The notes beneath the pieces were generated by a model, which ran no database searches, was not told the DNA's origin, and was given only the letters and a program-made list of their open reading frames with translations. The position numbers were made by a program, and so were the translations under genes. A DNA stretch of 64,000 nt from Planctomycetia bacterium (lineage in GTDB: Bacteria > Planctomycetota > Planctomycetia > Pirellulales > PNKZ01), in contig JAIOPP010000058.1 in NCBI GenBank assembly GCA_021413845.1, positions 1-64,000 of the forward strand. The letters are read 5' to 3'. Positions within the stretch are counted from its first letter, which is position 1; every line of letters starts with the position of its first letter. Shown piece by piece: positions 10,516 through 27,513 of the stretch.

Positions 10516-12174
10516 CTACGGTTGCATCCGCGCTTCGAGCGTTTTGATTCCTTCGCGATAGACCTCGAGCACGCGCCGGCGCTCGTCGTCGTTGGCGAAG
10601 GCGGCGCGCTTGGGAATCACGTCGAGAGCGCGGCGCATTTCGGCGAGCATGAGCTCGGCCGTCGGGCGGTGAAACGCTTTCTTGTCGCCGATCTCGACGT
10701 AGATCGGGCTCGTATGCGCGAAGAGCGCTCGGTCGAGCTCGTGCTTCGGCTGGTCCCGATCGGGAATGCGGAGCGCGAGCCAGCCCGACTCCTGGAGTTC
10801 GAGCTCGCTCTCGGGCGTGCCGTCGAGCTCGGCTACGAAATGCTCGCCGACTCGCTTCGTCGGCACCGTGCGCACGACCCGCCCGTTGTAAACGACTTCG
10901 ATCGCGCGGAAGTCGTGTCGCCCGATGCCGCGGGCATGGAGCGTCGCCGTGCGCGGGGCATCCAACCGCAATTCATCGCCGACCTGTTGCGTCTCTTTGC
11001 CGGCGAAATCGAGCGAGAATTTCAAGAGCGGGCCGTTCGTGATCGTCGTGCGACCACGCTCCAGTTGCTTGAGCCAGGCCGCCGGTCGCATCACATCGAT
11101 TGCCTGCGCTTCGTTGTCGTCAGGCACATACACGCGCGAAAAATCATCGATGAACCAGTCGGTGCCGGTCGAGAAGGGGACCTTCAAGCCGATGTTCAAG
11201 TAGCGATAGTACGTTTCGTCGTAGCTGCCGTGATGGGCGCCGCCGTCGTTGATGTTCTGCGCATGCAGCCGATCGCCGAGCCAACTGGGCACGTCTTCCA
11301 AACCGAAACGGTTGTGGCACCAGATGACCGTCGCACCCTGGCGGCGCGCCTCTTCGATGCCGGGTCGCAAGGCCGGCGCGTCGGTGCCGGTGCGCATGAT
11401 GCCGGGCCCGATGCTGACTGGTTGAATGAGTTGTTGAATGTTGAGAAACATCACATGGCCGTAGCCTTCGTCGCCGGGGCCGAAGTTGTGGCGATGTTCT
11501 TCACCGTTGCCGAACATCGTGCCCGACTGCGATAGCCGCGCGAGATCGCCGGCCGTCAACACGTTCGAGATATACGCTTTGTCGTCGGGCTTGCGCTCCA
11601 AGTGGGACACGAAGACGATGTCGAGCCCATCGGTTTTAGGGACGAGCATCAGGTAGCGATGCATCTCGTCGAAGCTCATGTCTTTGAGATGCAGATGCGT
11701 GTTGCCGGAGCGCAGCACTTCGTGGTGAGCATGGAAGATGCGCCGCATCCGGAGCTCGAGCTTCTTCTCGTTGCCGTGGGTCAGGTCGACCTCGGCCGTG
11801 GCCCGTTCGGTTTCCAAGCCATGCACCGCTTCGATGCGGAGCTTGCGGCGCGGCAAGCGGAGCTTTGTTTCGGCGTGGAGTGAGAACCAATTGAGGGCTC
11901 GATGGATTTCGCCGGGAAGCTGAATAGCGCGGCCGTCGTCGGCGTTCGTGATGCGCACCAGAGCCGGCAGGAGTCGGCCCTGGTCGTCGACGAGCCGGAT
12001 CGCGAGTTCGGCCGTTTGCTCAAGCGGCAACTTCGCGGCGGCGGGGTCGGCCTGAGCCAGCGCGACTTGCTCGACCTCGCGCCGTCGCTCGTCGGCCGCT
12101 TCGCGCGTGAGGTCGTGCGCGAAGCCGGCTGGAACGAAGAGCAACGCGAGCAGGAGCGGGCGGCGCCAGTTCAT
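10516..12174 (-). CDS. CehA/McbA-like PHP-type metallohydrolase, secreted
   Basis: A 552-residue protein with a signal peptide (MNWRRPLLLALLFVPAGFAH). I chose this ATG because it starts the hydrophobic leader; another in-frame start lies 14 codons upstream. An N-terminal beta region is followed by a PHP-like hydrolase domain with likely metal-binding histidines in SGNTHLHLKDMSFDEMHRYL, VSHLE, EHRHNFG and VIWCHNRFGLEDVPSW. This resembles the CehA/McbA family, some members of which hydrolyse carbamate insecticides, but planctomycete homologues are common and their substrates unknown. Its 3' end converges on the orphan DUF1501 gene with only 15 bases between. Confidence 0.75.
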   Translation of the reverse strand: MNWRRPLLLALLFVPAGFAHDLTREAADERRREVEQVALAQADPAAAKLPLEQTAELAIRLVDDQGRLLPALVRITNADDGRAIQLPGEIHRALNWFSLHAETKLRLPRRKLRIEAVHGLETERATAEVDLTHGNEKKLELRMRRIFHAHHEVLRSGNTHLHLKDMSFDEMHRYLMLVPKTDGLDIVFVSHLERKPDDKAYISNVLTAGDLARLSQSGTMFGNGEEHRHNFGPGDEGYGHVMFLNIQQLIQPVSIGPGIMRTGTDAPALRPGIEEARRQGATVIWCHNRFGLEDVPSWLGDRLHAQNINDGGAHHGSYDETYYRYLNIGLKVPFSTGTDWFIDDFSRVYVPDDNEAQAIDVMRPAAWLKQLERGRTTITNGPLLKFSLDFAGKETQQVGDELRLDAPRTATLHARGIGRHDFRAIEVVYNGRVVRTVPTKRVGEHFVAELDGTPESELELQESGWLALRIPDRDQPKHELDRALFAHTSPIYVEIGDKKAFHRPTAELMLAEMRRALDVIPKRAAFANDDERRRVLEVYREGIKTLEARMQP

Positions 12175-12294
12175 GGTCGTTTTTTCCCGGATGCTCTTTT
12201 CGTAACGTAATTTCATGATTCTTCAGTTACATCGACTACGTTTCCGCTTGTCGAGCAGCCGTAGATCATAACGTCGTCGGGGGCGTCAAATCCA

Positions 12295-12324
12295 CTGACG
12301 GCCGGCAGCCCGCGAGAATACAAT
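12295..12324 (+). promoter_or_regulatory. Promoter that argues for the downstream start of the DUF1592 gene
   Basis: CTGACG (12295-12300) and TACAAT (12319-12324) are spaced by 18 bases. The -10 hexamer overlaps an upstream in-frame ATG at 12323, so a transcript from here would begin after it and favour the ATG at 12368. Confidence 0.5.
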
Positions 12325-12367
12325 GAAGACTCGTTCGCTCCCGCTATTCGGCCCGACATCGATTTTC

Positions 12368-15091
12368 ATGAAATCCGCTTTTTCGGTCATCATCGTTGCG
12401 GCCGTCGCCTGTCTGCTTGTCATCGGTGCGCAGGCTCCGGCGGCGGAACCGCCCCTCAAGCAGCCGGCGGCGCATGCGGTGATGCCCGAGCGGCATCGGG
12501 CGTTGTTGCAAACGCACTGCCTGAGTTGTCATGGCGCCCGGAAGCAGGAAGGGAAGTTTCGCGTAGACGATCTCTCTTTTACGATCGCGAACATCGAGAC
12601 GGCGGAGCGATGGCAGAAGGTGCTCAACGCGCTTAACTCAGGAGAGATGCCTCCGACGGACGAGAAGCAGCCGGCGAATAAAGCGAAGACCGATTTTCTC
12701 GACGATCTGGCGAACGTCATGGTCGCGGCGCGGAAAAGCCTCGGCGATCAACACGGCGTCATTACGATGCGCCGGCTCAATCGGCGCGAATACCGCAATA
12801 CGCTACGCGAACTGCTCGGCACCGAGATCAACGTGAGCGAGCTGCCGGCCGATACCGGCACCGGGGGCTTCGACACCGTGGGCTCGAACCTCTTCATGTC
12901 GGCCAATCAATTCGAGCAATATCAAGCGCTCGGACGGGAAGCGCTCGACGAAGCGTTCGCTTGGCAGGCTGCGACGACGATCGAGAAGAAGCTGCGCTAC
13001 GAAGCGGAAACGACGACGCCGATCGTCGCCAAGTTCGTCGCGTATCAGATCGATGCCAGAGAGCGGGCGCAGCGCTGGGTCAAGGCGGTCGAGGAAGCCG
13101 CCGCGCGACCCGAGAACCGCGACCTCGTCGCTCAGCTCAAAAAGGAAGCGAAGAACGACGCGATCTTCCGCCGCTCGTGGGACAAAATCCCCGGCGCTCC
13201 TTCGCCGCGCTCGTTCGGCTTCGACAAGAAAGGGGAGAACGATGCCGATCTCGCCAACGACTCCTTAGGAGCGGGCTGGCTTCCCTATCATCAGTATTAT
13301 CTCCGGCAGCCCGGCGTCGACCGGGGAGCGTATCTCGGCACTCAAACCCGACATCCCGCCGAGTTGAACGTGCAGTACATCGAGTTGCTGGTGCCGTTCG
13401 ATTGGCCGGTGGGTGAGTATGTCGTACGCGTTCGCTTGGCAGCCACGAACGACTCGCGGCCTGAGCAGCGGTTTCTGGAGTTCGGCATTCATCCCCGCAC
13501 CGGTCGCGTGATGAGTACGCATGAAGTGACCGGCACGATGGACGCGCCGCAAGTGATCGAGATTCCTCTCACGCTGACCCGAGGACACGCGGTGCGCGAG
13601 AACCGGACCCTGTTCATTCGCGAAAAGGGATCGTGGGACAGCAACGAAGAAGGAGGACGTCGACGTTCCGAGGCGGTGAAGCGCAACGGCATCGGGCCCG
13701 AGGTTGCGCTGTGGGTCGACTGGATCGAGGTCGAGCGCAAACCGAATATCGGTAAGCCGAAGCCTCCGGGCATTGCCGCGCTCGGCATTCCGCTCGACGA
13801 TAAATCTCCCACTCCATCGAAGCCCGAACTGCGCGCGGCTCTGGAGCGGTTCGCCGTCGAAGCGTTTCGCGGGTCCGAACCTCCGGCGAGTTACCTGGAC
13901 CGGTTGCTCGCTCTGTACGACGTGCGGCGCAGCGCCGGCGATCAGCATAGCGCGGCCTTGAAACAAACTCTTTCGGTCGTGCTCGCGTCGCCGATGTTTC
14001 TCTATCTGTCCGAGCCGGCGTCCGACGATCGACGCCGGCCCCTCTCGAACAACGAGCTCGCCGTTCGGCTCTCGTATTTCCTCTGGGGCTCGCCGCCGGA
14101 TGGCGCGCTGCGCGATCTTGCCGGGCGGGGGGAGTTGATGAGGCCCGAGGTGCTCGCGGCGCAGACCGAGCGGCTGCTCGACGATCCTCGCGCCGAGGGA
14201 TTCATCAAAGCTTTCGTCTATCAATGGCTGGGGCTCGACCGGCTTGATTTCTTCGAGATCAATCTCGCGCTGCATCCGCGCTTCGATGCCAGCACGCAGA
14301 TCGCCGCGAAGCACGAAGTATACGAGACGATCGAACATCTCTTGCGGCACAACGGCAGCTTGCGCGACCTGTTGAAGTCCGATTACGTGATCGTCAATCG
14401 GGTTCTGGCCGATTACTACGGCCTCGGCGGCGTGCAGGGAGATCACTTCCGCAAGGTCGTCGTGCCGCCAGGCTCGCCGCGCGGCGGCTTGCTCGGCATG
14501 GCCGCGGTGCACGTGATGGGAGGCAACGGCGAGCATTCGAGCCCGGTCGAACGAGGCGCTTGGGTGCTGCGCAAGCTCTTGAACGATCCGCCGCCGCCGG
14601 CACCCGCGAACGTGCCGCTGATCGCGCGTCTCGCCGGAAAATCGTTGACGACTCGCGAACGGTTGATCGCGCACCAAGAGGAAGCGCAGTGCGCGAGTTG
14701 CCATCGAAAGATCGATCCCATCGGCTTAGGGTTGGAGAATTTCGATGCCGTCGGGCTATGGCGAACCGAAGATAGCTATCAAGCGACGGGGGCCAACGGC
14801 CGGCCCGACCCGAAGACGAAGAAGACTTGGCTCATCGATCCGGCCGGCGCTTTTCATAACGGCGCTCCGTTCCAAGATTATTTCGAGCTGCGCGAGCTGA
14901 TCGCTGCGAAGCCCGACGACTTCGCGCGCGGGTTCAGCACGGCACTCGTCGAGTATGCGCTTGGCCGGCCGAGCGGCTTCAGCGACGAACCGCTGCTGGA
15001 AACCATGTTGCGGCAAGCGAAGGAGAAGAACTTCGCGCTGCGCGAGTTCATTCACGCGCTGGTTCGCAGCCGAGAATTTCAAACCAAATGA
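12368..15091 (+). CDS. Secreted planctomycete cytochrome-like protein (DUF1587/1592/1588/1585)
   Basis: A 907-residue exported protein. The start at 12368 gives a clean signal peptide (MKSAFSVIIVAAVACLLVIG), and a promoter overlaps the alternative ATG at 12323. A CXXCH motif (CLSCH) lies at residues 51-55 in a PSCyt1-like domain; MRRLNRREYRNTLRELLG marks DUF1587; the C-terminal half carries DUF1592 (RLSYFLWGSPPDG), DUF1588 with a second CXXCH (CASCH, residues 775-779, within CASCHRKIDPIGLGLENFD) and DUF1585. These domains co-occur almost only in Planctomycetes and Verrucomicrobia. It is followed on the same strand by a DUF1552 gene, its standard partner. Haem attachment is inferred and function unknown. 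Confidence 0.9.
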   Translation: MKSAFSVIIVAAVACLLVIGAQAPAAEPPLKQPAAHAVMPERHRALLQTHCLSCHGARKQEGKFRVDDLSFTIANIETAERWQKVLNALNSGEMPPTDEKQPANKAKTDFLDDLANVMVAARKSLGDQHGVITMRRLNRREYRNTLRELLGTEINVSELPADTGTGGFDTVGSNLFMSANQFEQYQALGREALDEAFAWQAATTIEKKLRYEAETTTPIVAKFVAYQIDARERAQRWVKAVEEAAARPENRDLVAQLKKEAKNDAIFRRSWDKIPGAPSPRSFGFDKKGENDADLANDSLGAGWLPYHQYYLRQPGVDRGAYLGTQTRHPAELNVQYIELLVPFDWPVGEYVVRVRLAATNDSRPEQRFLEFGIHPRTGRVMSTHEVTGTMDAPQVIEIPLTLTRGHAVRENRTLFIREKGSWDSNEEGGRRRSEAVKRNGIGPEVALWVDWIEVERKPNIGKPKPPGIAALGIPLDDKSPTPSKPELRAALERFAVEAFRGSEPPASYLDRLLALYDVRRSAGDQHSAALKQTLSVVLASPMFLYLSEPASDDRRRPLSNNELAVRLSYFLWGSPPDGALRDLAGRGELMRPEVLAAQTERLLDDPRAEGFIKAFVYQWLGLDRLDFFEINLALHPRFDASTQIAAKHEVYETIEHLLRHNGSLRDLLKSDYVIVNRVLADYYGLGGVQGDHFRKVVVPPGSPRGGLLGMAAVHVMGGNGEHSSPVERGAWVLRKLLNDPPPPAPANVPLIARLAGKSLTTRERLIAHQEEAQCASCHRKIDPIGLGLENFDAVGLWRTEDSYQATGANGRPDPKTKKTWLIDPAGAFHNGAPFQDYFELRELIAAKPDDFARGFSTALVEYALGRPSGFSDEPLLETMLRQAKEKNFALREFIHALVRSREFQTK

Positions 15092-15117
15092 CGAGCTCGA
15101 TCGACAAAGGAATCTCT

Positions 15118-16404
15118 ATGAATACGCGTCGCCATTTCTTGCGGTCGGGCACGGCGGTCATCGCGCTGCCGGCGCTCGAGTCGCTCGGCTTCCGCCGTTT
15201 CGCCGCCGCCGCGGCTCCCGTCGCGCCGCCGAAGCGACTCATGTTCCTCGGCTTCGGCTGGGGAGTGACCGAAACCACGTGGTATCCCGACGTCAAGCAG
15301 TCGGGCACCGACTACACGCTACCGGTCGGGCTGCAACCGCTGGCGCGCCACAAGGCCGACTTCACGGTCGTGCAAGGTTTGTGGAATAAGTATTCCAACG
15401 AAGGGCACTGGGGGAGCACGATGTGGCTCACCGGGGCGAATCGTTACGCCGAGCCGGGCCAGAGTTTTCACAACAGCATTTCCGTCGATCAAGTCGCCGC
15501 GGCAAAGCTCGGGCTGCAAACTCGATTCGCTTCGCTGCAATGCAACGGCAGCGAAGTCGGCGACCGCTCCGGCCATGGACCCGGGCTTTCGATGGCTTGG
15601 GACGTGAGCGGCAAGCCGATCGGCGGATTGAACGGCCCGTTGGCGGCCTTCCATCGGCTGTTCTCGAAAGACACGACCCCGCTCGAGCAACGCAAGGCGA
15701 TGCTCGCTGAGCGGCGCAGCGTGCTCGATACGGTACTGGAGAATGCGCGCTTCCTGCAGCGCGGCCTCGGCAAGCACGACAACGCGAAACTCAACGAGTA
15801 TTTCCAAGGGATTCGGGACATCGAGACGCGCCTCAGCAAAGACGAGCAATGGCTCGGCGTGCCGCAGCCGCGCGCGACCGTGGCCGAGCCGAAGCCGGGG
15901 CTGGAAGGGCGCGAAGAGATCAAGCTCATGTACGACATCATGCTCGCGGCGATCCAGACCGACAGTACGCGCGTGCTCACTTATCGGCAACCGGTGAGCA
16001 CTTTGCTGACGAGCCTCGACATCAAGGTGCATCCGCACGACATGAGCCACTACCACTCGACGCTCGGCGAAAAGCTCGACGCCTCGCAGCGCCGCGACCT
16101 GGCGCAGAGCGAACTGCTAGCCGGGCTGATCGACAAGCTGAAAGCGATGAAGGAAGCCGACGGCACGAGCTTGTTCGACCATACCGCGGTCGCCTACGGC
16201 AGCAACATCCGCACGGGCCACTCTCTCGACAACTGCCCGACGATCCTCACCGGCGGCGGTGCGGGGATCAAGCTCGGTCGGAATCTCGTTCTGCCGAAGG
16301 GAACGCCGCTGTGCAACGCCTGGCTTACGCTGCTGCACGGCATCGGCATCGAAGCCGAACGCCACGGCGACAGTACCGGAGTCGTGAAAGAGCTGATCGC
16401 ATGA
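15118..16404 (+). CDS. DUF1552 domain protein, Tat-exported partner of the DUF1592 protein
   Basis: A 428-residue protein of the DUF1552 family, structurally related to DUF1501 and sulfatases. The ATG at 15118 follows AAGGAA and begins a twin-arginine leader (MNTRRHFLRSGTAVIALPAL). Family landmarks include PPKRLMFLGFGWGVTETTW, SVDQVAAAKLG, SLQCNGSEVG and the C-terminal AVAYGSNIRTGHSLDNCPTI. It lies 26 bases after the DUF1592 gene and its stop overlaps the following small gene by four bases, forming a three-gene unit. Confidence 0.9.
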   Translation: MNTRRHFLRSGTAVIALPALESLGFRRFAAAAAPVAPPKRLMFLGFGWGVTETTWYPDVKQSGTDYTLPVGLQPLARHKADFTVVQGLWNKYSNEGHWGSTMWLTGANRYAEPGQSFHNSISVDQVAAAKLGLQTRFASLQCNGSEVGDRSGHGPGLSMAWDVSGKPIGGLNGPLAAFHRLFSKDTTPLEQRKAMLAERRSVLDTVLENARFLQRGLGKHDNAKLNEYFQGIRDIETRLSKDEQWLGVPQPRATVAEPKPGLEGREEIKLMYDIMLAAIQTDSTRVLTYRQPVSTLLTSLDIKVHPHDMSHYHSTLGEKLDASQRRDLAQSELLAGLIDKLKAMKEADGTSLFDHTAVAYGSNIRTGHSLDNCPTILTGGGAGIKLGRNLVLPKGTPLCNAWLTLLHGIGIEAERHGDSTGVVKELIA

Positions 16405-16970
16405 GGGACGCGGCCGAGGCCCGATCATGCGTCGGGCGAAGATCTCTCGCCGGTCTCTGCGCTGCGTTTCTCGGCATCGGGAGCGTCGTCGCCGCCGGAG
16501 GCGATGACAAGCCGCCGGGGTTTAAGATCGCGACGAAGCGCGACAGCGATACGGTGACCGTCGCGGTCGAGAAAGATCGGACGGTGTTCTCGGTGCGGAG
16601 CCCGGTCGGCATCGGCCAAGCGATCATCGAACGGACGGACGAGAAGTGGCCGGCGTGCGTGGTGCTGCGATTGCATCTGAAGGGGCTGGAGAGCTTTCAA
16701 GTTACGAACGGCAAGGTCGCGCTCGAAGCGTCGGTGTCGAGTCAGGCCGATCGGCCGGAACCGCGGCTCTGGAAAGACGGCCGAGAGGATGCTCCGCTCG
16801 ATCGGCGGAGTCCGCTCTGGATGGAGATCCGCATGGTCGGCGGCGACGGCAAGCCGGCTAAAGGAGTTCCGTTGAACGACGGCTACTTCGAGCTGCCGCT
16901 TCCCGCGGCGTTCTTCGCGCAGAACCCGAACTCGATCACGCTGAAGTGGATCGACTTTTATCGGGGGTGA
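16401..16970 (+). CDS. Small secreted protein of unknown function, third gene of the DUF1592 unit
   Basis: A 189-residue protein. The ATG overlaps the stop of the DUF1552 gene (ATGA), so translation is probably coupled. The N terminus has arginines followed by a hydrophobic stretch (SLAGLCAAFLGIGSVVAAGG), a likely signal peptide. The mature part is beta-rich (VTVAVEKDRTVFSVRSP; CVVLRLHLKGLESFQV; SITLKWIDFYRG) and may form an immunoglobulin- or jelly-roll-like fold. I do not recognise the family. Its tight linkage suggests it belongs with the cytochrome/DUF1552 pair. Confidence 0.75.
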   Translation: MRDAAEARSCVGRRSLAGLCAAFLGIGSVVAAGGDDKPPGFKIATKRDSDTVTVAVEKDRTVFSVRSPVGIGQAIIERTDEKWPACVVLRLHLKGLESFQVTNGKVALEASVSSQADRPEPRLWKDGREDAPLDRRSPLWMEIRMVGGDGKPAKGVPLNDGYFELPLPAAFFAQNPNSITLKWIDFYRG

Positions 16971-17023
16971 ACCGCCGCGGCTTCGTGTCGAAAGGGGACG
17001 GATCTTTCCGGAGGAGCGACGGC

Positions 17024-17554
17024 TTAACGCGTGACCTCGCAGCGTGGTAATGTTCGCCGCAGTTTTTCCGCACCCGCGTCGGAGACCTTCGTGCCGAGAC
17101 AGAAAAGTTGTTTAAGTTTCGTCAGTCCTTCGAGATGGGGCAGGGCGGCATCGTCGATCTTGGTGCCGGAAAGCCCGAGGAGTTCTAGGTTTTTCATTCC
17201 TTGGAGATGCGCGATCGCCGCATCGTCGACTTTCGTGTCGGTGAGAAATAGTTTTCTTAGCGACGTCGTCTCCTTGAGGATCGTGAGGCCGGTTCCCGAG
17301 ATTCCGGTTCGGGTAAGATCGAGTTCTTCGAGGTGCCGAAGTCCGCGCAGATGAATCAGGTCGGCATCGGTAAGCTTCCGCTCGCCGAGATGGACGCCGA
17401 TGACTTCGTTTCGCTCGTCGAACGTGATCCTCGCGCCGAGTTTCTTGAGCGCGTCGAGGGGCTCGGAGCGGGCACGGTCGCCGGCGAGAAGCGGGGCGGC
17501 GGCGAGGATCGCAGCGGCAGTAAGAATGATCGGCAGCAGCGAGGGAATGCGCAT
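17024..17554 (-). CDS. Secreted leucine-rich-repeat protein
   Basis: A 176-residue protein with a signal peptide (MRIPSLLPIILTAAAILAAA) and about four to five leucine-rich repeats of the ribonuclease-inhibitor-like type: LRHLEELDLTRTGISGTGL, TSLRKLFLTDTKVDDAAI, KNLELLGLSGTKIDDAALP, and TKLKQLFCLGTKVSDAGA. It probably acts in binding other proteins outside the cytoplasm. The repeats resemble the first LRR block of the giant kinase gene about 1.2 kb upstream on the same strand, so the two may share an origin. Confidence 0.85.
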   Translation of the reverse strand: MRIPSLLPIILTAAAILAAAPLLAGDRARSEPLDALKKLGARITFDERNEVIGVHLGERKLTDADLIHLRGLRHLEELDLTRTGISGTGLTILKETTSLRKLFLTDTKVDDAAIAHLQGMKNLELLGLSGTKIDDAALPHLEGLTKLKQLFCLGTKVSDAGAEKLRRTLPRCEVTR

Positions 17555-17611
17555 GGGTGTCTCCGGGCGGTCGGGGTTCGTATCGTCCGATTCATCGCTT
17601 TCGACAGCGAA

Positions 17612-18616
17612 TCAAAGCACCTTCGCCTTTAAGTCCGGGAACACTTTGCCGACCTTGCCGAGCAGGTAGTCGCCGTAGGTGCCGTTGAAAACGTGGACGC
17701 TGGTTCGGTCCCAGCGCGAGGAGCGGTCATCCGGAGCGACTTCGCCCGAAGGGAGCTCGATCGGTTGCACCGGCGCGAAGAAATTGGGATCGAAGAAGAA
17801 CGGAAACGAGAGCCGATCGCGCGGCGCCGGGTTGCGAACCCGATGGGGCGTCGAACGGTAGACGCCGCGCGTCATCCGGTCGAGCATGTCGCCGATGTTG
17901 CAGACGAACGAGCCCGGCACCGGCGGCGCCGCGATCCACTTCGCTTCCGACTTCACTTCCAGGCCGCCGGCGTCGTCTTGCAGCAAGATCGTGAGGAGGC
18001 CGTAGTCGGAATGCTCGCCGACGCCCCAGAGCTCGCCCTGCGCGTGCGGCGGCGGAGGGGGATAGTTGAAGATGCGGAACAGCGTGAGGGGCTCGCGCGT
18101 GCCGTGGTCGAGGAAGTAGTTTTCGTCGAGACCGAGCCCCAGCGCGATGCCGGCTAGGAGGCGTTGCCCCAGCGTCGTCAACGCGGCCATGTATTCGAGC
18201 ACCGCGGCGCGCAGCCCTGCCGGCTCTGCGGGAAACAAATTCGGCCCGTGTAGCGGAGTGCCGGCTTGGACGAGCGGGTCGTCGGAGGGGAGCTCGCGGC
18301 CGAAGTAGAGCCCTTCCTTTTGGTCGGGCTTGCCGGAAGTGAGCTCGTCGCCGACGCGGAAGTAGCCTCGCCAAGCGCGGCCGCCGAGGCTCATCGCGAT
18401 GCGCTGCTTCGCATCGCCGGGCTGCGCGAAGAACTCGCGCGCCGCCGCGTGCAGCCGACGTTGCAACTCCTCGTCGACGCCGTGGCCGACGACGTAGAAG
18501 AAGCCGCTCTCTCGACAAGCTTCGTCGATCCGAGCAGCGACCGCGCTCCGGCCTGCTCCGGAGACGACGAGCTGCGAGACATCGATGAGCGGAATCCGCG
18601 AGAAGTCGTCGGACAT
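17612..18616 (-). CDS. Isopenicillin N synthase-like 2-oxoglutarate/Fe(II) oxygenase
   Basis: A 334-residue non-haem iron oxygenase. It begins with IPLIDVSQLVVSG and the conserved CRESGFFYVVGHGVDEELQR of the DIOX_N region. The iron triad is visible as H-x-D in GEHSDYGLLTILLQ and the distal His in YRSTPHRVRNP; the 2-oxoglutarate-binding R-x-S is in RDRLSFPFFFDPNF. These enzymes hydroxylate, desaturate or cyclise small molecules; the substrate cannot be predicted. It stands alone between the LRR protein and the giant kinase gene, on the same strand. Confidence 0.9.
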   Translation of the reverse strand: MSDDFSRIPLIDVSQLVVSGAGRSAVAARIDEACRESGFFYVVGHGVDEELQRRLHAAAREFFAQPGDAKQRIAMSLGGRAWRGYFRVGDELTSGKPDQKEGLYFGRELPSDDPLVQAGTPLHGPNLFPAEPAGLRAAVLEYMAALTTLGQRLLAGIALGLGLDENYFLDHGTREPLTLFRIFNYPPPPPHAQGELWGVGEHSDYGLLTILLQDDAGGLEVKSEAKWIAAPPVPGSFVCNIGDMLDRMTRGVYRSTPHRVRNPAPRDRLSFPFFFDPNFFAPVQPIELPSGEVAPDDRSSRWDRTSVHVFNGTYGDYLLGKVGKVFPDLKAKVL

Positions 18617-18752
18617 GGAGCGCCTGCCGAGATGCGTAATCGTGCGGTCGGCCCCATGGTGGGCTTCGCACCATGGTCGAGTATATCGAGCGGCGTAGGG
18701 TTCGTCGCGCGGCTATTTTCCTGCACCGTGTTTCCTACGCCGTGAACTCGTT

Positions 18753-26714
<7,962 letters not shown>

Positions 26715-26913
26715 GGATCAACGACTTCGCGCGGCCCGCGGCGACTTGCGTCGCTTGAAACTTCGTGAGGTGGTTCTGCTTCACCAACTCGGCGACGAAC
26801 TCTTCGACGGTCGTCGGATGCGCTTTCGGCGGAACGAAGTTTTCCAGCTTCCCCTGGGCGATGATGCCCGAGTCGGCAAGCTGCTTCACGACGGTTTCCA
26901 ACGCCACGGCCAT
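26715..26913 (-). pseudogene. 5' fragment of the giant kinase gene, out of frame with the rest
   Basis: Starting at an ATG (MAVALETVVKQLADSGIIAQ), this encodes the N-terminal region typical of planctomycete kinases, ending in QATQVAAGRAKSLILGGY. In relatives GGY opens the glycine-rich loop of the kinase. Here the sequence jumps directly to the part beginning RFQREVEAAAKL in another frame, so roughly 40-45 codons and the frame are lost. Read onward in its own frame it gives non-kinase sequence for about 150 codons. The junction GCGGATAC fits both flanks, as expected for a short-homology deletion. Confidence 0.75.
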
Positions 26914-27105
26914 CGATCGCTCCCCACAGCGGATTCACAGGGAGCGATTATAGCCTCCCCTACCGTTGGGTGGAAATCAGTTCGGTTGAAGATGGAAGCT
27001 AGGGTGTGCCATGGCTTCCGATACGCCTCTCAACACCGTGGCGGCATACTGTATTCTGATCGTGCCGACGACCGCCGACCGCCGCAACCGAAAACGAGAC
27101 ATCCG

Positions 27106-27513
27106 ATGCCCTGGCTCGAATGGTACGACTCGCTCGCCAAACCCAGCTGGACGCCCGCCCCGGCAACCATCGGGCTGATCTGGCAGATTCTCTACCCGAT
27201 CATTCTCGTCAGCTTCGGGTTCGTGTTCGTACAGGCGTTTCGTAGGAAATTGCCATGGCTCGTGGCTCTGCCGTTCGCCATCAACCTCGTTGCCAACCTG
27301 AGCTTCACGCCGATTCAGTTCGGTTTGCGGAACCTGCCGCTGGCGGCGGTGGACATCCTGATCGTGTTGGGAACGATCGTCTGGATGATGGCGGCGATCC
27401 GGCGGTACTATCGCTCGGTCGCCTTGGCGCAAGTGCCGTATTTGATTTGGGTTTCGCTTGCGACGGTGCTGCAACTGTCGATCACGGCGATGAATTGGGG
27501 GACGGCCCCTTGA
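27106..27513 (+). CDS. tspO: TspO/MBR family membrane protein
   Basis: A 135-residue membrane protein with the TspO pattern: LEWYDSLAKPSWTPAPATIG at the N terminus, five hydrophobic segments, and a C-terminal LIWVSLATVLQLSITAMNW. Bacterial TspO proteins bind porphyrins and respond to light or oxygen. The ATG at 27106 is preferred because it gives the family N terminus. The stop codon overlaps the TTG start of the UvsE gene, indicating translational coupling. It is slightly shorter than the typical 150-160 residues. Confidence 0.88.
   Translation: MPWLEWYDSLAKPSWTPAPATIGLIWQILYPIILVSFGFVFVQAFRRKLPWLVALPFAINLVANLSFTPIQFGLRNLPLAAVDILIVLGTIVWMMAAIRRYYRSVALAQVPYLIWVSLATVLQLSITAMNWGTAP

Noticed and set aside
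13265-14704. 479-codon minus-strand frame opposite the DUF1592 gene
   Set aside because: Antisense shadow with basic, low-information translation.
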